A stretch of DNA of 64,000 bases from Oreocharis arfaki (Eukaryota > Chordata > Aves > Passeriformes > Paramythiidae). The position numbers were made by a program, and so were the translations under genes. The notes beneath the pieces are model-generated. The model saw nothing but the letters and a program-made list of their open reading frames with translations. It was not told the origin of the DNA and ran no database searches. This document shows, piece by piece, positions 63,501 to 64,000 of the stretch. The stretch lies in assembly GCA_013398015.1 (NCBI GenBank), contig VZRR01010417.1, forward strand, positions 148,051-212,050, given 5' to 3'. The stretch's first letter is position 1. Every line of letters begins with the position of its first letter.

Positions 63501-63777
63501 TTATGGGGAATTTTTCCCGGGCGGCAGGGTTCTTGCAGCCCAGTGGTGAACGTTTTCTTTCCCCTGACTGTCTGTCAGGTGAAGCCCCCCCAGAGACAGA
63601 ACTTCCCTCCATTTCCTAAACGGGTTGTCCGCTTAGAGACTGTAATGTCAGTAGTCTCCGCTCCCCACACGTGTACAGCCCCAGCAGTAATTTTTCATCC
63701 CGTGTCGGAAAATGGATTTATTACATAAAACCTGGACAATGTTGAGGCATAAATAAAAATTAAATTGGTTCTTCATA

Positions 63778-64000
63778 TAAGGTCAATGGGATCCTGGGGT
63801 GTCTTAGGAAGAGCATTGCCAGCAGGTGAAGGGAGGTGATCCTGCCCCACTATTCAGCCCTGGTGAGGTACAGCTGGAGTGCTGTGTCCAGTTTTGGGCG
63901 TCTCAGGACAAAAGAGACATGGAGCTCCTGGAGCGGCTTCAGTAGAGGTTACAGAGATGATGAAGGGATGGAGTATCTCTCTTATAAGGAAAGGTTGAGG
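63778..64000 (+). mobile_element. CR1 LINE fragment, running off the window
   Basis: Sense ORF2-end sequence: GAGGTACAGCTGGAGTGCTG, TGTCCAGTTTTGGGCG and ATGGAGTATCTCTCTTATAA. The 3' end lies beyond 64000. Confidence 0.9.

Larger units (their letters stand above)
44058..64000 (+). other. Presumed JAM2 intron 1 (continues past the window)
   Basis: Runs from the exon 1 donor to the window end. I looked on the plus strand for the expected Ig-domain exons and saw none. Apart from the repeats listed separately and the CpG-rich patch near 63.1-63.5 kb, the stretches 44310-45780, 46090-50828, 52705-53224, 53400-54844, 55290-56160, 57975-59610 and 59725-61833 hold AT-rich sequence in which I recognise nothing. 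Short A- or T-runs and an AAT run at 45154-45176 occur. Confidence 0.55.

Noticed and set aside
63052..63612. 186-codon minus-strand and 140-codon plus-strand frames over the orphan CpG patch
   Set aside because: Both strands are open because of GC content. Ser/Pro- and Arg/Gly-rich low-complexity proteins with no recognisable motif.
1..64000. CRISPR arrays, operons, tRNA or rRNA genes
   Set aside because: No spaced direct repeats, no bacterial gene organisation and no cloverleaf or rRNA motif seen. The DNA is vertebrate.

Overview
This is vertebrate nuclear DNA, almost certainly from a bird and probably a songbird. Three things point there: spliced genes with large introns, at least seventeen fragments of the avian CR1 LINE, and several LTRs that resemble songbird endogenous-retrovirus LTRs as I remember them. 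The songbird assignment is inference. No prokaryotic gene, CRISPR array, tRNA or rRNA was seen.

Two genes are supported. MRPL39 (mitochondrial large-subunit ribosomal protein mL39) is complete on the minus strand. Its ten coding exons run from the ATG at 32603 to the stop at 21717-21719. All introns are GT-AG, phases are consistent throughout, and the joined CDS is 1023 nt (340 codons plus stop). About 11.4 kb away and divergently oriented lies a signal-peptide exon at 44003-44057 on the plus strand. It sits in a CpG island and is read as exon 1 of JAM2 (junctional adhesion molecule B), the neighbour of MRPL39 in the human 21q21 block. I found no further JAM2 exon, so 44058-64000 is probably its long first intron.

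Layout. 1-21660: AT-rich intergenic DNA with small tandem repeats, microsatellites and one CR1 fragment. 21690-32603: MRPL39, with one LTR and five CR1 pieces in its introns. 32604-32750: its short GC-rich promoter. 32751-43660: intergenic, with CR1 in both orientations, an old LTR (about 33885-34605) and an intact solo LTR (40110-40980, perfect 5-bp target duplication). 43660-44310: JAM2 promoter island. 44058-64000: JAM2 intron 1, with CR1 fragments, a nested pair of LTRs (50829-52704), a minus-strand LTR (57156-57972), two copies of an unclassified repeat of about 445 bp (54845 and 61834), and a second CpG-rich patch near 63.1-63.5 kb with no gene I can assign.

The two genes have unrelated jobs, mitochondrial translation and endothelial or epithelial adhesion. 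The shared context is conserved synteny, not a pathway. I found no undescribed system. The most useful leads are the orphan CpG patch, the paired unclassified repeat, the nested LTR insertion and the MRPL39 promoter hemmed in by CR1 copies.
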